A DNA stretch of 64,000 bases from Pectobacterium polaris (lineage in GTDB: Bacteria; Pseudomonadota; Gammaproteobacteria; Enterobacterales; Enterobacteriaceae). Where the stretch lies: contig NZ_CP017481.1 in assembly GCF_002307355.1 (NCBI RefSeq), positions 4,092,001 through 4,156,000 of the forward strand. The letters run 5' to 3'. The notes beneath the pieces were generated by a model that ran no database searches, was not told where the DNA came from, and worked only from the letters and a program-made list of their open reading frames with translations. Position numbers and translations under genes: made by a program. Positions 51,216 through 60,313 of the stretch are shown here, piece after piece; position 1 is the first letter of the stretch, and each line of letters begins with the position of its first letter.

Positions 51216-51283
51216 AAACAGCGCAACTGTACCGCCTAATCCGTAGCACATACAACGCGACTAAAGAATGATTTTGGCCATTA

Positions 51284-51299
51284 TGTGACACAGATCACA
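51284..51299. promoter_or_regulatory. CRP-binding site upstream of flhDC
   Basis: TGTGACACAGATCACA has both perfect CRP half sites TGTGA and TCACA with a 6-bp spacer. It lies about 72 bp upstream of the start inferred from the -10 at 51226-51231, which recalls the E. coli flhDC promoter activated by cAMP-CRP. Confidence 0.87.
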
Positions 51300-51768
51300 C
51301 AAATGAAAGCATTATGAGCTAAACCCTGTCTGGTCTGATCACTTTTATGCCTATTTTCCCGCCAAAATCGCACACTAAACGTTACAAAAAAGAGCATTGA
51401 AAATAATAAAAAAGAAACAATTTGCTTGCTATATAAATGATAGATATACAAAAAATCCCTTGAGCCCAGAACACACTCCTTTATGTAAGTTTATACCTTT
51501 CACGAAAAACTTACACTTTTTACCCAAAAAACTCTTAACCTCATGTTATGAAGCAATATTTATCTATCCCTATCAGAATACAAACCAATGGCAACAAAGC
51601 AATCGAACTACTAGCAAAAGGTAGGTAAAGAGTTAGCTCATTGATATTAAATAAATTAGTGATTTTCTGGGATTGAGTGCAGGCACTGCAGCATGAAGTG
51701 GTTCGCGGCTTCAACGAGCTCAAAAATCACGCTACAAACAGTGCCTTCAGGACAATAGATGCGTTGGA

Positions 51769-52743
51769 TCACAGAGGCGTTTTCCGATCGCTTTTCACCA
51801 TTCGGTTAACCAGCCAAATACCTGAACATACCAGGACAAGTGCAAAGAAATATTTCCACTCCAGAATGCTTTCATTAAGAAACAATGCTGACAACAGCGT
51901 ACCAGAGACAGGGATAAGGAAATTAAATGGTGCGACCATACCGACCCGATTATATTTCAGCAATTGGCTCCATAATGAAAAAGCGACTGAAGAAAGCAAA
52001 ATAAGGTAGCCTAGCATCAGCACCGCTTTCCAATCAGGTATGATGAGTGTCCCGCCGGTACAGTATCCGGATATGGTCAAAATAATCCCGCCAATAGCCA
52101 GTTGATAACCTGTCATAACGGTTGGATCCATCGTTTGTGATATTCGCTTACCATATATAGTCGATGCAGACAAAATAAATGCGGCAATAACAACGAATCC
52201 ATCACCTAACAGCGTAAAACCAATGTTCATTCCGTTACTGTTGATATTAACGACCATCACACCGACGAAACCTAATATGCAACCAATGAGTTTATTGATA
52301 TTTAATTTATCATTTTGGTATAGATAATGAGCTAGCAGTACGCTGAAAAAAGTACTGGTTGCATTCATGATCGAACCTTTAACACCGGTGGTATAAGCCA
52401 GACCGATATAGAAAAAAACATACTGTAGCGATGTCTGGAATATTCCCAGGGTAGTTAACTGAACTAACTGCCCACGCTGAAAGCGCCCGATGGAGCGTCC
52501 GCTTAACACAGCAAGTACCAAGAGCAACAGCCCAGCGAACGCGAACCGGTAGCCTGCAAAAACGAGTTTTCCAGGGATATCATTATCTGCAATGTGAAAC
52601 AGCTCATAGCCATTTTTAATTGCCGGATAAGCACTTCCCCAGAGCAAACAGCATAATGTGGCGATAAAAAAAACAACTTTTTTATCAGAAAAAAAATGCG
52701 TACGCTTTTCCAAGAAAAATCCCTCCGAAGATAGACTCGCCAT
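51769..52743 (-). CDS. EamA-family (DMT) transporter
   Basis: A 324-residue inner-membrane protein with about ten hydrophobic helices and two EamA repeats. The first begins near residue 22 (VVFFIATLCCLLWGSAYPAI), the second near 180 (TLLGDGFVVIAAFILSASTI), and the C-terminal part has VAPFNFLIPVSGTLLSALFL. Family members export amino acids, metabolites or drugs; the substrate cannot be told from sequence. It lies upstream of flhDC on the same strand but the 796-bp gap argues against co-transcription. Confidence 0.87.
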   Translation of the reverse strand: MASLSSEGFFLEKRTHFFSDKKVVFFIATLCCLLWGSAYPAIKNGYELFHIADNDIPGKLVFAGYRFAFAGLLLLVLAVLSGRSIGRFQRGQLVQLTTLGIFQTSLQYVFFYIGLAYTTGVKGSIMNATSTFFSVLLAHYLYQNDKLNINKLIGCILGFVGVMVVNINSNGMNIGFTLLGDGFVVIAAFILSASTIYGKRISQTMDPTVMTGYQLAIGGIILTISGYCTGGTLIIPDWKAVLMLGYLILLSSVAFSLWSQLLKYNRVGMVAPFNFLIPVSGTLLSALFLNESILEWKYFFALVLVCSGIWLVNRMVKSDRKTPL

Positions 52744-53022
52744 AATAGCGTTGAACCTCAGACAAATAAAGTTAGGAGGTAGACTCTTTATTTTTTATTA
52801 TCAATCTGTATGATTTCGCATCACGTATTTCTCTTTTCTTTTTAAAGAGTTAAAAACGTGATCGGGATCGCATCGAATTTGATTAAGGTTTCTCAATATA
52901 TGCCGATTATCTTTTACATTGGTTGTTTAGCTAATGAATTGTCATTAATGTAGACACTAAAACCTAAACGCCAATGCCGCAGCGAGTGGCATGGTAAATC
53001 ATAAATTCCTGAGAATGAGCGA

Positions 53023-54738
53023 ATGGATATGAAAATAACGTCAAGGTCTGAGCAGCACGCCGAGGCCGGCATGCTGAGCAATTTACGGCTAGTTCCCTTA
53101 TTCATCATTATTCTGGGTGGTATCATGCTGTTATTTGCAGCATCTATCGGCACATCCAGCTATTTTCTACAAAGCAGCAATCAGTCATTAGACGACGTCA
53201 CACAAGAAATCGATACCCGAATGGGGATCTCAAACAGTTCCAACCACCTTCGCACTGCACGTCTGCTGCTCATTCAGGCCGCAGCAGCCGCTCGTATTGG
53301 TGATTCGCAGGTCTTCAATGACAACCTGAAACAGGCTGAGCAGCGCCTGGAACAATCAAAAAAAGCCTTCACTGTTTATGAACAACGCCCAGTTAAAACA
53401 CCTCAAGATATGGCGTTGGACGGCGATCTGCGTAAATCCTATGACGCGTACGTCAACCAAGGTCTTATGCTGATGCTCACCGCGGCAAAACAAGGCTTGT
53501 TTGAAGAGGTTATCACTCTCGAATCCGAAGAAACTCGGGTTTTAGATTTGGCCTATAACAAATTTTTGCTAGAGGCTGTCGCTTACCGCACACAAAGAGC
53601 GAAAGACTTAAACGAAACCGCACATAAAAATGCACTGCTTGGATATTCGTTGATGGGCGGCAGCTTTGCGCTGGCCACCATTTTAACGCTTTTGACGTTC
53701 TTCCTGCTGCGCGGGATCCTCATCAAACCAATAAATCAATTGGTCCTGAGAATTCAGCGCATTGCGCAGGGTGACTTGACTCAAATGTCGGACCGTTATG
53801 GCAGGAATGAAATTGGCACGCTAGCCAGCAACGTTCAACAAATGCAGTCTTCTCTGGTCACGACCGTCACTACCGTTCGAGAAAGTGCAGACTCTATTTA
53901 CCAAGGTTCGACGGAGATCTCATCCGGTAACACTGACCTTTCCTCACGAACCGAACAGCAAGCCGCAGCGCTTGAACAGACCGCGGCAAGCATGGAGCAA
54001 TTAACCGCAACCGTGAAGCAAAACTCAGAAAATGCGCACCATGCCAGCCAGCTCGCGGCAAATGCTTCAGGAAAAGCCAAGCAAGGCGGTGAGATCGTTG
54101 CAAACGTTGTGAACACGATGAACAGTATTTCAGGTAGCTCAAAGAAAATATCTGAGATTACCAGCGTTATTAACAGCATTGCTTTCCAAACGAATATTCT
54201 CGCACTCAATGCGGCAGTTGAAGCAGCTAGAGCGGGAGAGCAAGGTCGCGGTTTTGCCGTCGTAGCAAGTGAAGTTCGCAGCCTCGCACAGCGCAGTGCT
54301 CAAGCCGCAAAAGAGATAGAAACGCTGATTTCTGAATCGGTAAATCTGGTCAGCAGTGGTTCTGTTCTGGTTGATAACGCGGGTCAAACGATGAAAGAGA
54401 TCGTCGATGCCGTCACTAACGTCACCGACATCATGGGTGAGATTGCGTCTGCTTCTGACGAACAAAGCCGGGGAATTACTCAGGTCGGTCAGGCGATATC
54501 TGAAATGGACAGCGTGACGCAGCAGAATGCTTCGCTCGTTCAGGAAGCTAGTGCTGCCGCGGCATCGCTAGAAGAGCAAGCAGCATTGCTTACCCGTGCC
54601 GTTGCGACATTTAAGCTATCCAGCCATTTATCAAATTCAGCTCCTGCTCGGCCGAACGCTCTCGCCGCCAAGGGCCGTTCATCACTCGCCCTACCCCGTC
54701 AGGCTAATACCGAAAACGGTAACTGGGAAACGTTCTAA
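53023..54738 (+). CDS. Methyl-accepting chemotaxis protein (Tar-type fold)
   Basis: A 571-residue receptor. TM1 lies near residues 24-44 ([20 protein letters not shown]), followed by a four-helix periplasmic domain, TM2 near 208-230, HAMP and the signalling tip ([20 protein letters not shown]). It ends in the NWETF tail, so it can dock CheR and CheB. The periplasmic domain shares the general fold but lacks the [12 protein letters not shown] block of the Tsr-like receptor, so the ligand differs and is unknown. It is a monocistronic gene outside the che operon. Confidence 0.93.
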   Translation: MDMKITSRSEQHAEAGMLSNLRLVPLFIIILGGIMLLFAASIGTSSYFLQSSNQSLDDVTQEIDTRMGISNSSNHLRTARLLLIQAAAAARIGDSQVFNDNLKQAEQRLEQSKKAFTVYEQRPVKTPQDMALDGDLRKSYDAYVNQGLMLMLTAAKQGLFEEVITLESEETRVLDLAYNKFLLEAVAYRTQRAKDLNETAHKNALLGYSLMGGSFALATILTLLTFFLLRGILIKPINQLVLRIQRIAQGDLTQMSDRYGRNEIGTLASNVQQMQSSLVTTVTTVRESADSIYQGSTEISSGNTDLSSRTEQQAAALEQTAASMEQLTATVKQNSENAHHASQLAANASGKAKQGGEIVANVVNTMNSISGSSKKISEITSVINSIAFQTNILALNAAVEAARAGEQGRGFAVVASEVRSLAQRSAQAAKEIETLISESVNLVSSGSVLVDNAGQTMKEIVDAVTNVTDIMGEIASASDEQSRGITQVGQAISEMDSVTQQNASLVQEASAAAASLEEQAALLTRAVATFKLSSHLSNSAPARPNALAAKGRSSLALPRQANTENGNWETF

Positions 54739-54758
54739 TACTGATACCAAAGCCACTG

Positions 54759-54786
54759 CGAGCATTGTTCACTCGGACAATGCTCG
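54759..54786. terminator. Inverted repeat between receptor gene and dsrB
   Basis: Perfect 10-bp arms CGAGCATTGT (54759-54768) and ACAATGCTCG (54777-54786), placed between two convergent genes. There is no clear T run, so the terminator call is tentative. Confidence 0.55.
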
Positions 54787-54805
54787 TATACTGCGGCGTT
54801 CCGCT

Positions 54806-55009
54806 TTACTCTTTTTCTGGCAAGGTCTTTGGCTCAACAAACGTACCGTCTTTGCTATCAACCTCATTGAAAAACCAGATACCAGCTGGGTAATCTTTTA
54901 ATGCAACTAAATACATTATCCCTTCCTGAAACGTTTCTACAGCAAGAATCGTCCCTTCCCGCCGCGTCTTTCCATCGGTTTTAACCGTAACCAGATCATT
55001 AACTTTCAT
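54806..55009 (-). CDS. dsrB: DsrB family protein
   Basis: A 67-residue protein closely resembling E. coli DsrB (62 aa): [20 protein letters not shown], then [20 protein letters not shown]. The function is unknown. In E. coli, dsrB also lies near the fli genes. Confidence 0.88.
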   Translation of the reverse strand: MKVNDLVTVKTDGKTRREGTILAVETFQEGIMYLVALKDYPAGIWFFNEVDSKDGTFVEPKTLPEKE

Positions 55010-55219
55010 AAATTTATCTCAAAATAGCTTCTAACATCAAAAAAACAGCATTATCATTTACAACTACGGTAGGAATAGTAGCTGTATGAAATGATTAATT
55101 TTATTTGTTTTTAACAACGCCATATTGACCCTCTCTGTCATTACATATCAATTATTCAGGCAAAAAATTGATCGTTTCTATCCTAGTACATCCGACATAT
55201 TCGCAAAAGAGATTAAAAG

Positions 55220-56635
55220 TTGAACGAACTATTGAACGTTAATGAACAGAGAGATAACGGTGAGTCAGACTACAATCAAGTCATAACATCAGAATGGATG
55301 CAACTGATAGCTACAACCTCACAGAAATCTTTTACTCTACTGCGAACCCTCGCCGATCAGAAAGCCTCCGACTTTGCTGACGCGTTCTACTCCTACATGC
55401 TCAAAGATCAAGAAGCCTCCCTATTTCTTTCCAGTCAGCAAGTCCACGATCGACTCCATGGATCGATGAGCAAATGGATAGCGGACATTTTAACGAATAC
55501 GGGAGATCGTCTGGCTGACCTGATTAACCACCAAAAGAAAATAGGTCAGATTCATGCACGTATTGGTATTCCCGTCGATCTCGTTGAGCGCGGAGCTCGG
55601 CGTCTAAAATGGCACCTTTATGAAGACATCGCACAGGTGGCAGAGGATAAAACGCTATGCTTTGATTCCATGCGTTTTGCCTCTATCTCTATGGATATCG
55701 CCATAGAGATAATGAGCAAAACCTATTCACAATCGCACGATCTGGCTGCTAAAAATGAAGAATCCTATCGGCTATTTTCTATTCTGGAAAATGCCAGCAT
55801 GGAGAGAGAGCGCCAAAATGCATCGCTGCTAAATTGGGAAAATGCCTTTATTTTTAGTGTTGCCACTGGTACGCCTCTTTCCAGCATCCAGGATCTGAGT
55901 GATTCGGAATTTGGCCTGTGGTTTAACCATAAGGGGAAATCCAGTTTCAGCAACATTCAGGGAATACGCACTATCGCCTCCATCATGACAGAAACGGATG
56001 ACTACATTCGCAGCCATAGCACTACCGTACTACTGACACAGCAGGATTACGCCCCGCTACTTAAAACGGTCAGAAGCAAAATTTATAAAATAAATATGCT
56101 GCTGGGATCGCTATTTGACGAAGTCCAAAAACTGGAAAGCGGTAAGGATACGTTGACTCTTCTGTTAAACCGTCGCTTCCTGCCAACCATTCTTAGACAT
56201 GAAATATCGCTGGCAATGCACTCAAGCACCTCGCTCAGCATCGCCATGATTGATATTGACCATTTTAAAACTGTGAATGACACCTATGGCCATGCCGCTG
56301 GTGATAGCATCCTGAAAAGGATTGCAGAAGTGCTATATGAAAGCACGAGGAACAGCGACTATGTTTTCCGCTACGGCGGGGAAGAATTTATGATCGTGCT
56401 TATTGAAACGCCTAAAGTCGCCGCCTATACCATCATCGAGCGGCTGAGAAAGAAAATCCAGGATCACCCTATTTATCTTCAAAACGGTGAAAGCGTTACG
56501 ATGACCATAAGCGCCGGCATCGCCGTCTATAGCGGTCATCCCGATTATGAATGCTTGATAAAAGCAGCAGACGATGCGCTCTATCAGGCCAAGGCCAACG
56601 GCAGAAACAGGATCGAATACGCGCCGGAAGAATAA
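55220..56635 (+). CDS. Globin-coupled diguanylate cyclase, DosC-like
   Basis: A 471-residue heme-sensor enzyme. The N-terminal globin domain (about 25-170) contains the probable proximal His112 in IGQIHARIGIP and a Tyr in DAFYSYML near 57-59. A helical linker domain follows. The C-terminal GGDEF domain has the active motif GGEEF near residue 385 and an RxxD inhibitory site five residues upstream (RNSD). It should make cyclic di-GMP in response to oxygen, opposing motility. Start is TTG with AAAGAGA 7 bases upstream; no ATG is available before residue 27. Compared with E. coli DosC (YddV) it has the same architecture. Confidence 0.9.
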   Translation: MNELLNVNEQRDNGESDYNQVITSEWMQLIATTSQKSFTLLRTLADQKASDFADAFYSYMLKDQEASLFLSSQQVHDRLHGSMSKWIADILTNTGDRLADLINHQKKIGQIHARIGIPVDLVERGARRLKWHLYEDIAQVAEDKTLCFDSMRFASISMDIAIEIMSKTYSQSHDLAAKNEESYRLFSILENASMERERQNASLLNWENAFIFSVATGTPLSSIQDLSDSEFGLWFNHKGKSSFSNIQGIRTIASIMTETDDYIRSHSTTVLLTQQDYAPLLKTVRSKIYKINMLLGSLFDEVQKLESGKDTLTLLLNRRFLPTILRHEISLAMHSSTSLSIAMIDIDHFKTVNDTYGHAAGDSILKRIAEVLYESTRNSDYVFRYGGEEFMIVLIETPKVAAYTIIERLRKKIQDHPIYLQNGESVTMTISAGIAVYSGHPDYECLIKAADDALYQAKANGRNRIEYAPEE

Positions 56636-56911
56636 TCATTTTAGCTTGTTGCAAGCCTGCACTTCAGCTCACAGCCGAAAAGAATAGCTCGCTATTCATC
56701 ATCGCAGGTTTGCATCATTCCCCTAGCCAAACAGATGAATTGCCCTCCATTGAACAAATTCATAGCATGAAAACGATAAACCAACGATTTTACTAACCAA
56801 CCCGCCAAAAATTTGATACATATTCAATAAATAAGCATGATCGTCGACAATATGTCATGCAGTGAATCTTTTTATAGTTTGATCTTATTTTGCACAAGGG
56901 AGGAACGAACA

Positions 56912-57130
56912 TTGCAGCGACAGCAGGTATCATCGTCACGAATTTATTCCATTGGGTACGATCCAAAGACGCACAACCTTGAGATAGAATTTAATAATAA
57001 AGATATCTATCAATATGTTAGCGTGCCTGAATCTATCTATAAAAAATTTATTTCTGACGCTGTCGTCTCTAAAGGTCGTTTCTTTGATGGCGTGATAAAA
57101 GATAAGTTTTTATGCCGAAAAATCAGATAG
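56912..57130 (+). CDS. KTSC-domain protein
   Basis: A 72-residue protein covered by a KTSC domain (VSSSRIYSIGYDPKTHNLEI, DIYQYVSVPESIYKKF, GRFFDGVIKDKF). The TTG at 56912 was chosen because GGGAGG lies about 8 bases upstream and the domain begins right after it; the upstream ATG (56837) would add 25 residues with no domain character. Biochemical function of the domain is unknown. Confidence 0.8.
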   Translation: MQRQQVSSSRIYSIGYDPKTHNLEIEFNNKDIYQYVSVPESIYKKFISDAVVSKGRFFDGVIKDKFLCRKIR

Positions 57131-57433
57131 ATAAAAATTAACCAATAACAATATCGGTATTTATCGCCGTTCCTTAACGGCGATGAAAACATCGCTTTAT
57201 GCCACATCAGCTTGCCACTTAATCCTCCAACCGCCTTCCAAAATCACAGCTAATCATGTGAATTAAACATATATCCAGATGGTATCTCCTCGATAGTCCC
57301 CTTCAGACTGTGTGAGTATCTATATTATCTAACTAAGGAGAGTTCATATGATCGCATCGGATATTCAGGGGCTAATCTGTTATTTGCCCAGACCAGTAAG
57401 CATGCTATTGCGCCAAGTGAAGATACGTTCAAA
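57131..57433. other. 303-bp gap holding the damaged 5' end of the next gene
   Basis: The left part shows nothing. At 57335 there is a strong Shine-Dalgarno (AAGGAG) followed by an ATG at 57348 that is out of frame with the protein-like reading that starts near 57344. See the entry at 57434. Confidence 0.6.
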
Positions 57434-57703
57434 ATGGCTCTTGAGAAAGCAAAGGATAGCGGCCAGATATCCAGACACGAACCCAGCGCTAAAGTTGAGC
57501 CTCAACGCTCGAAAGCAGCACAGGAGTTTATGGATTGGGTCTCCATGTCTCATGAAGAAAGATTATTTTTCTCCGTGCTCGCCTCCATGGGAATATCCAA
57601 GGAGCAATACGAGGCAATGCAAGCAGAAGAACGCATGGCGTTAGATCTCAAAGTACAAGAACGTATAAAAGAAATGGCGGAACAAGGTCAACAACTCGCG
57701 TAA
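57434..57703 (+). CDS. Unrecognised small protein, apparent loss of its start
   Basis: The 89-residue frame from the first ATG (MALEKAKDSGQISRHEPSAK, then EFMDWVSMSHEERLFFSVLA) looks like a real hydrophilic, helical protein with Lys/Glu-rich end. The same frame stays open and protein-like upstream to about 57344 (YDRIGYSGANLLFAQTSKHA), but there it has no start codon. The ATG that follows the good Shine-Dalgarno (57348) is out of frame. A small deletion at the start is likely, leaving either a truncated protein or a dead gene. I do not recognise the family. Confidence 0.6.
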   Translation: MALEKAKDSGQISRHEPSAKVEPQRSKAAQEFMDWVSMSHEERLFFSVLASMGISKEQYEAMQAEERMALDLKVQERIKEMAEQGQQLA

Positions 57704-57757
57704 TGACAATAAACACGCCTGTTACAGAGATATAGTTAGCCTCTTAGCGCCATAAAT

Positions 57758-58657
57758 CTAGCCGCTCGACAAGTCATTAAGCAAAAAATCCAGTAACGTA
57801 CGTGTGCTGGTGGGTAAGTATTTGCGTGAACAATATAACGCATAGACCCCTAGCTCTGGCAATGCGTAGTCTGTCAGAACGCGAACCAGTGCGCCGGTAC
57901 GAAGGTAAGGATCCGTCGTAAAAGCGGGTAAATGAACGATGCCCTCACCCGCAAGCGCGGCATGCAGAAGCACCATGCTATCATTCGCTGCAAAGTTGCC
58001 CGTAACGTCCACTTCATCCATTACCAGATCTACACCGTTAGCCGCTGGAGTTTGGAAGCGCCAGACACGACCAAAACGCGTGTGGTACAAGCAGTTGTGT
58101 TGCCTGAGATCGTCTGGCCGTTGGGGCGTTCCGTTGCGTGCCAGATAGTCGGGCGCTGCGCAAACAACCGAAGCACAGCGGGTCAGCTGGCGTGAAATCA
58201 CCGTCGGATCGAGTTTGTCACCGACATGAATAGCTAGATCAATACGCTGTTCCACCAGATTCAATGACGCATCCTTTAACACCATCTCAATGGAAATTTT
58301 GGGATATTGGGCAGAGTAGCGCCTCAGCGCATCGGCTAGATAGGATTGGCCAAATGAAATACTGCTAGCAACCCGGATCAAGCCATTAGGCTCTTGACTT
58401 TTACTCTCAAGGGCAGCGCCAATATCATCATTCAACGCTAAAATTTGTCGGCAATAGGACAAAATCTCGCTCCCAGCACTCGTCAATCCCAAACTACGAC
58501 TGGAGCGATGCAATAGACGAACGCCAAATGCTTTCTCCAATGACGCAATATAGCGCGTAGCCATGGCACGCGAGATATCCAACTTGTTCGCTGCGGCAGT
58601 TAGACTCCCTAACTCAACCACATCCACAAATACCTGCATGGCAACAAAGCGGTCCAT
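57758..58657 (-). CDS. LysR-family transcriptional regulator
   Basis: A 299-residue LTTR. The N-terminal winged helix has MDRFVAMQVFVDVVELGSLT, AANKLDISRAMATRYIASLE and LLHRSSRSLGLTSAG. The substrate-binding domain follows, of the CrgA/DsdC-like group. It is divergent from the metallo-beta-lactamase-fold gene with a 111-bp gap, so it probably controls that gene and itself. The inducer is unknown. Confidence 0.92.
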   Translation of the reverse strand: MDRFVAMQVFVDVVELGSLTAAANKLDISRAMATRYIASLEKAFGVRLLHRSSRSLGLTSAGSEILSYCRQILALNDDIGAALESKSQEPNGLIRVASSISFGQSYLADALRRYSAQYPKISIEMVLKDASLNLVEQRIDLAIHVGDKLDPTVISRQLTRCASVVCAAPDYLARNGTPQRPDDLRQHNCLYHTRFGRVWRFQTPAANGVDLVMDEVDVTGNFAANDSMVLLHAALAGEGIVHLPAFTTDPYLRTGALVRVLTDYALPELGVYALYCSRKYLPTSTRTLLDFLLNDLSSG

Positions 58658-58679
58658 AAGCCCTCATATTGTTCGAAAT

Positions 58680-58698
58680 ATGCAACGTTAATTTGCAT
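58680..58698. promoter_or_regulatory. Candidate LysR operator
   Basis: Imperfect dyad ATGCAA-N7-TTGCAT in the divergent gap, 22 bp from the LysR start. Such T-N11-A-like dyads are the usual LysR-type binding sites. Confidence 0.45.
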
Positions 58699-58768
58699 TA
58701 CTTCGTATTTATTCGTCCGAATTTCGCAACTATAGTCTGGGCTTTATTATCTAGACAAGAGATAAAGA

Positions 58769-59782
58769 ATGAAGAACCAACGTCTTACACCTCTGGCTAC
58801 TTTCTTACTTTTATTCAATATGGCTGCTACGGCTCACTCACTCCCCTCACCGGATGCAGAAATAACTAGCACGACCATCCCCACACTGACAGGATGCGGT
58901 CCATCATCAACCATCAACCAACTTTTCAGCCAATTTGGAAGCAGCGGCAAAATGCCTACGGAACTTGGACGTTGGCTGAATGATACAAAGGCACAGACTA
59001 TCGAGCCCTACCAAGCCTTTGACAATGTTTATTATGTCGGCATTTGTTGGGTCTCAGCCTGGCTTATCAAAACCAGTGAGGGCCCGGTACTGATTGATAC
59101 GCTGTATGGTGAATTTACGGACCAACTGATCGATAATATTAAGAAAATCGGCGTCAACCCGGCAGAGATCAAAATGGTACTGCTGACACACGGGCATTTT
59201 GATCATGTAGGTGGCGTTTCTAAACTCAAAGCGCTAACCAATGCACGCTTTGTCATGTCTGAGGAAGGCTGGAAGGAAGCACAGTTGGATGCAAAAAGTA
59301 CACAGGGAAAACCTAACGCGTGGACGATACCTGCTCCTGCTGCCACAGATATTTTGGTGAAAGATGGTAGCGCGTTGACCATCGGTGATACGACATTTCA
59401 CGCCTACATGACACCCGGTCACACTTGGGGAACTACATCTTATGTATTCGATGTCAAAGAGGAAAATAACACTTACCGCGCAATTACCATTGGTGGATTA
59501 GGTCTAAACGCTATCGATAGTCCACAGCAGGTTGAAGCCTATATTCAAAGCATAGATCGCATAAAAGCGATGGTAGAAGATACCAAACTCCCCATTACAG
59601 TTCATCTCACCGCACATCCTTTCAGTAACGGTCAAATTGAAGTGCAAAATCAGCTAAAAGTACGTCAGACTGACCAGCCTCACCCTATGGTGGATGCAAA
59701 AGGACTTCTCGAACAGCTAGCTACGCTCCGCGCTAGTGCTGTAGAAAGACTCGCGGCTGAACAAGCTCAGATTAAAAAGTAA
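58769..59782 (+). CDS. Secreted metallo-beta-lactamase-fold hydrolase, subclass B3-like
   Basis: A 337-residue exported protein with a signal peptide (LATFLLLFNMAATAHSLPSP). The zinc motif HxHxDH is intact (LLTHGHFDHVGG), with a further zinc His in MTPGHTWGTTSY and another in VHLTAHPF. The domain resembles subclass B3 beta-lactamases and related hydrolases. It could hydrolyse beta-lactams or other lactone/ester substrates; sequence alone does not settle this. Divergent from a LysR regulator. Confidence 0.85.
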   Translation: MKNQRLTPLATFLLLFNMAATAHSLPSPDAEITSTTIPTLTGCGPSSTINQLFSQFGSSGKMPTELGRWLNDTKAQTIEPYQAFDNVYYVGICWVSAWLIKTSEGPVLIDTLYGEFTDQLIDNIKKIGVNPAEIKMVLLTHGHFDHVGGVSKLKALTNARFVMSEEGWKEAQLDAKSTQGKPNAWTIPAPAATDILVKDGSALTIGDTTFHAYMTPGHTWGTTSYVFDVKEENNTYRAITIGGLGLNAIDSPQQVEAYIQSIDRIKAMVEDTKLPITVHLTAHPFSNGQIEVQNQLKVRQTDQPHPMVDAKGLLEQLATLRASAVERLAAEQAQIKK

Positions 59783-59992
59783 GCGTTTAGAGGAAAGAAA
59801 TAGCCCTTATAGATAAGGGGAATAAGCCGAAAAAAGAAAAGATTAAACTCCTGACCATCAGCCAGGCGAGATAATACCTGCCGTAAAACTCCGATGATTG
59901 GTGGTCAGAATAATAAAGCCAAAATAGTGCATATCTAGCACTAATGCAAAAATCATATTAGGAAGAATATTAGGAAAGGGATTTTCAGGCAC

Positions 59993-60014
59993 AAAAAAAC
60001 CGCCTTTCGGCGGT
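59993..60014 (-). terminator. Strong terminator next to the tRNA fragment
   Basis: The stem ACCGCC/GGCGGT with loop TTTC is followed on the minus strand by seven T. It lies 47 bp beyond the tRNA 3'-end fragment and in the right direction to be the former terminator of that tRNA gene. Confidence 0.9.
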
Positions 60015-60060
60015 CTACGACATTGCACATAAGTGCTTGTTTTAATTCGTGTTAAATCAA

Positions 60061-60083
60061 TGGTGCCCGGGGCGGGACTTGAA
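60061..60083 (-). other. Attachment-site candidate: 3' end of a tRNA-Leu gene
   Basis: On the minus strand this reads as the T-arm end and acceptor stem of a tRNA-Leu (TTCAAGTCCCG, then CCCGGGCACCA including CCA). The similarity to the end of tRNA-Leu(UAA) stops abruptly: the bases right of 60083 no longer match. Integrases commonly recombine at tRNA 3' ends and leave such a direct repeat at the far end of the element, so this marks the left end of an island that extends right. The intact tRNA should lie beyond the window. Confidence 0.75.
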
Positions 60084-60313
60084 AAACATGCCATAAGCAT
60101 TGAATTTAAAGGTTTTAACTTAAAATATAACGTGTATGTACCCACAACCCACATTGCTTCATTCCCTACCCTGCCGTTCGCTACAATACCAAGTAGTAAC
60201 GCCAGTTGTTAAACTACGGCAGCATGATACCCATGCAGTGATGAGAGATCAAACTTCGCTACCCTTTCGTTTTATTCACTATCCCGCAGATTTCCGCCCA
60301 TCATTCAAAATGA

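Larger units (their letters stand above)
50973..51768. other. flhDC regulatory region, 796 bp without a gene
   Basis: The region holds a CRP site at 51284 and an RcsAB-like palindrome at 51202. A plausible -10 (TACAGT on the minus strand, 51226-51231) lies between them. The part right of 51300 is strongly AT-rich and shows no supported gene. Confidence 0.7.
59783..60313. other. Core-island junction, 531 bp without a gene
   Basis: It holds a tRNA-type terminator (59993-60014) and a 23-bp tRNA-Leu 3'-end fragment (60061-60083). Right of the fragment, 230 bp before vapC show no gene. Confidence 0.75.

Noticed and set aside
51397..51624. 75-codon plus-strand frame in the flhDC upstream region
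   Set aside because: AT-rich low-complexity composition, no domain and no clear ribosome site.
52959..52985. Possible sigma-28 promoter before the 53023 receptor gene
   Set aside because: TAAAACCT is followed by GCCGCAGC with only 10 bases between; too far from consensus.
57348..57644. 98-codon frame with a strong Shine-Dalgarno
   Set aside because: Composition (many Arg, Pro, Cys) is not protein-like, while the overlapping frame from about 57344 is; the ribosome site is taken to belong to the damaged gene.
59858..60154. 98-codon minus-strand frame
   Set aside because: It runs through the tRNA fragment and the terminator, so it is not a real gene.
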